The translations under genes and the position numbers were made by a program. The notes beneath the pieces are model-generated. The model was not told where the DNA came from, did no database searches, and saw nothing but the letters and a program-made list of their open reading frames with translations. Below are positions 63,101 to 64,000 of a DNA stretch of 64,000 nt, in pieces. The stretch is from an uncultured Victivallales bacterium (lineage in GTDB: Bacteria; Verrucomicrobiota; Lentisphaeria; Victivallales; UBA1829): assembly GCA_934661375.1 (NCBI GenBank), contig CAKUJH010000015.1, forward strand, positions 1 through 64,000, written 5' to 3'. Each line of letters opens with the position of its first letter. Within the stretch, counting starts at the first letter, position 1.

Positions 63101-63341
63101 GGGAAAATATACGGCGGCTCTGCGGTACGGAACTCCGATCTCCGGGGATCAGGCCGCGCAGCTGTTCCTGGACGGCAAACCCATCGGAACATTCCGGCTG
63201 GTCCGGCATGAAAGCGAAGACTGGAACTGCGATTCTCTCGCCGAAATCAAAGGGATCCAGCTTCCTGCCGGACGTCATGTGCTGACCGTGCTGATGATCG
63301 GCGGGTTCAATATGGCGGAACTGACCTTCAAGGCGGAATAA
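60165..63341 (+). CDS. Secreted multidomain GH16 glycoside hydrolase, 1,058 aa
   Basis: Order of parts: signal peptide (1-20); CBM4/9-like domain (22-165) shared with the preceding gene; a PA14/sugar-binding-like region (about 175-330); a second accessory region; a GH16 domain (about 555-785) with catalytic E649-I-D-I-F-E654 and VDYVRVYG at its end; an Ig-like stretch; and a CBM6-like C-terminus (GEWLKYSVNIAGAGKYTAALRYG). GH16 enzymes cleave beta-1,3/1,4-glucans, agar, carrageenan or related glycans. The EIDIFE form lacks the beta-bulge Met and does not by itself fix the substrate. It is the effector enzyme of the third cassette and ends in a strong terminator. This gene is not split. Confidence 0.9.
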   Translation: MKKFLVLSLTATALSVFAAEAFKTDFTQSGGDSGNWTKIIWEGYQPAPEIRFDAKEKAWHFSKVAGQSGFAMANHPQKLKAKAGDVVQVKFTVKGTGEFFAGLQTFSRGNWVGVDKNHISVIAPEWKEYQLSIPVNDLGNKPTDLVLVTFGAKQNADFFIRDFSAEVSPGKYAGTLRFPRKWTLFSPVSPEFQPDAAQLNTIPETFGGVKAVRKELFADSFDFADVARQHKTGMVSWAFAQIEAPCDDYEYTIGAGADWWMQYFVNGKTVIDTSSRGNANSKYAVSNHIATVKLKKGVNTLAIRHIAGKQSAVLLLGGPNELRNMTRNVETFQVLTLDDYDNAALKRPGNPEIIQGNPAPGLLSITGQGVYRTAKDLQITAPQKPVQLTGEDWFTAGIRIQNFGPQRRDASLDLVLAQGQKRFALEIGTTAAKEQLLCRFMDGETVVRTFEVPYKMLPADFQFSFSQQGDFILTVTSLADSSRISASGSAEGLAAMGKAPFESAFIFRSRSANTAEITVDNCMTGLARPGAKNDAVPFSIALDKTFDPVKAGWKLVFNDEFEGSQIDWNKWLPRYKNGFASLDGKGHLLIKCDYDKDGKNLTTESLWSRTKFKYGYFEARLRFTRQPGWWAAFWLYGDFNSNPFMDGFEIDIFEDYYNRPKRLGSAKYGVLDHNLHVYTGSLLKSWNYNSQLTRSLDDFYVLGCKWTPFEITYYLDGKLIASSANHSPYSSVTFDAFHHAAGITPLHVIVSGQIMGPTWHSDWGAPSEGKFPEYYMVDYVRVYGYPDQNKPSVGWSNTDRSVFAKIGDVLKFQADAKPNAGTGAKIKAVYLFDNGYLIDFKTKPPYTFEVPFTRQYFERTRYLKPGRSGKKPEFNGYVHNFVLFAQDADGQVVHSDTIMKLPYLRNSTPYKGKPHEIPGVILPGQYDEGGQDVAYHDTTKANLASKNFRTNESVDCTENSIGNVATGEWLKYSVNIAGAGKYTAALRYGTPISGDQAAQLFLDGKPIGTFRLVRHESEDWNCDSLAEIKGIQLPAGRHVLTVLMIGGFNMAELTFKAE

Positions 63342-63365
63342 AAAGATCCGGAATCGGTCCGTAAA

Positions 63366-63396
63366 AAAGCCGTCCGGGGAAAATCCGGACGGCTTT
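63366..63396. terminator. Terminator between convergent genes
   Basis: Stem AAAGCCGTCCGG / CCGGACGGCTTT with a 7-nt loop; can act in both directions. Confidence 0.82.
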
Positions 63397-63419
63397 CCTG
63401 CTGTTTCCGCTCTGCGGTG

Positions 63420-64000
63420 TCAGCGAAGTTCCAGAATCAGTTCAGCCGCTTCCCGGCGGAACTGGTCATACTGACTCTGTTTCAACGCATAATCATCGAT
63501 TTCCCGGATCATGTCTTTCAGTTTCAGCAGTTCCTGTGCCGCTGTCACAGCTTTCGCTTTGGCTGGATTGTTTTTCTGCTTCTCCGCAGCATCCCGCAGG
63601 AGAATCAGATATTCATAATCCTCCATGCTGTCCGCAATCACTTTCAGCCGGATGCTCGGAATGGGCGAACCATCCGGCAGGGCATACATCAGCACGCCGT
63701 CGCCATTGACGCTGTAACTGTTGTTTTTGAGCGGATTTCTGTTGTTGAAAAATGCAGTTGCCCAGTACAGAATGCCGTCGAACTTGTATTTGTAGGTCGC
63801 CCACGTGAGAATACGCCAGGCGCCGGGTTCAATGTCCAGGTGATAATTCGGGTACGGATACCACGGACCGGAACAGGGATACCACCAGACCTCCTTGCCG
63901 CTTTTCTGCACTTCCGCCTTGTTGCGGTAATGAACCCAATGCATCTGCGGAACCCAGATGTCTATGCTGGTGAACAGCTTCGACGGGAACAGCGAACAGG
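63420..64000 (-). CDS. DUF4091 (GH123-like) glycoside hydrolase-type protein, C-terminal part
   Basis: The minus-strand frame runs off the right edge. The visible C-terminus has the DUF4091 pattern: RILTWATYKYKFDGILYWATAFF, then NGDGVLMYALPDGSPIPSIRLKVIADSMEDYEYLILLRDAA. DUF4091 follows the catalytic region in GH123-type and other carbohydrate-active proteins. The catalytic domain lies outside the window. It fits the glycan-degrading character of the region. Confidence 0.85.
   Translation of the reverse strand, partial: CSLFPSKLFTSIDIWVPQMHWVHYRNKAEVQKSGKEVWWYPCSGPWYPYPNYHLDIEPGAWRILTWATYKYKFDGILYWATAFFNNRNPLKNNSYSVNGDGVLMYALPDGSPIPSIRLKVIADSMEDYEYLILLRDAAEKQKNNPAKAKAVTAAQELLKLKDMIREIDDYALKQSQYDQFRREAAELILELR

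Overview
The window looks like a chromosomal segment of a Lentisphaerota bacterium (Victivallales-like). The assignment is inferred from gene content, not from a marker search. Four proteins have a prepilin N-terminus and a C-terminal H-x9-DGH motif, a family greatly expanded in that phylum. They sit among secreted polysaccharide-degrading enzymes, GntR-type regulators with sugar-sensor domains, an L-fucose isomerase and a type II secretion/type IV pilus ATPase. Coding density is high, promoters are sigma70-like, and Shine-Dalgarno sites are mostly canonical.

Layout. 1-7.5 kb: end of pilT, an M16 zinc protease with an AlbA_2 protein (minus strand), a GspE/PilB-type ATPase with an N-terminal membrane segment, a CvpA-like membrane protein, and rpsO. 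7.6-9.4 kb: an alpha/beta hydrolase and a DUF2293 protein. 9.4-18.9 kb: an 8.4-kb segment (regulator, pseudopilin, sodium:solute symporter, large glycosidase) bounded by two perfect 545-bp direct copies of the 3' end of fucI. The intact fucI follows. 20.3-24.6 kb: a compact Mu-like head-gene block (portal, protease/scaffold, decoration, major capsid, gp36-like) with no terminase, tail, integrase or lysis gene. 24.8-28.1 kb: glgP, a nucleoside deoxyribosyltransferase-like gene and an HTH protein. 28.3-35.2 kb: a second regulator-pseudopilin-glycosidase cassette. 35.3-37.3 kb: a Cys-rich secreted protein, a pseudopilin and a small anchored protein, with two DtxR/IdeR-type boxes. 37.4-45.4 kb: recX and the nusA-infB-rbfA-nrnA-truB housekeeping block (minus). 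45.6-50.2 kb: a polyprenyl synthase and two carbohydrate-esterase-like hydrolases. 50.3-53.9 kb: glnS and a c-di-AMP module (ybbR-like, cdaA). 54.2-57.6 kb: a regulator, a GH63-like glucosidase and decayed gene fragments. 57.7-63.3 kb: a third regulator-pseudopilin cassette ending in a stand-alone binding domain and a multidomain GH16 enzyme. 63.4 kb to the end: a partial DUF4091 protein.

Main result. In two separate cassettes the secreted glycosidase gene is split at the same sequence. An N-terminal module with a signal peptide ends at A-AAA-AAG-TAA-C, and the rest of the protein continues in the -1 frame with no usable start. This fits programmed -1 frameshifting (or slippage on A9/A10) giving a short binding-only form and a long catalytic form. 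The third cassette makes a comparable pair from two genes. The second strong candidate is the isolated Mu-type capsid block, which could be a domesticated head system or a remnant. Both are inferences from sequence and need the tests listed with each finding.
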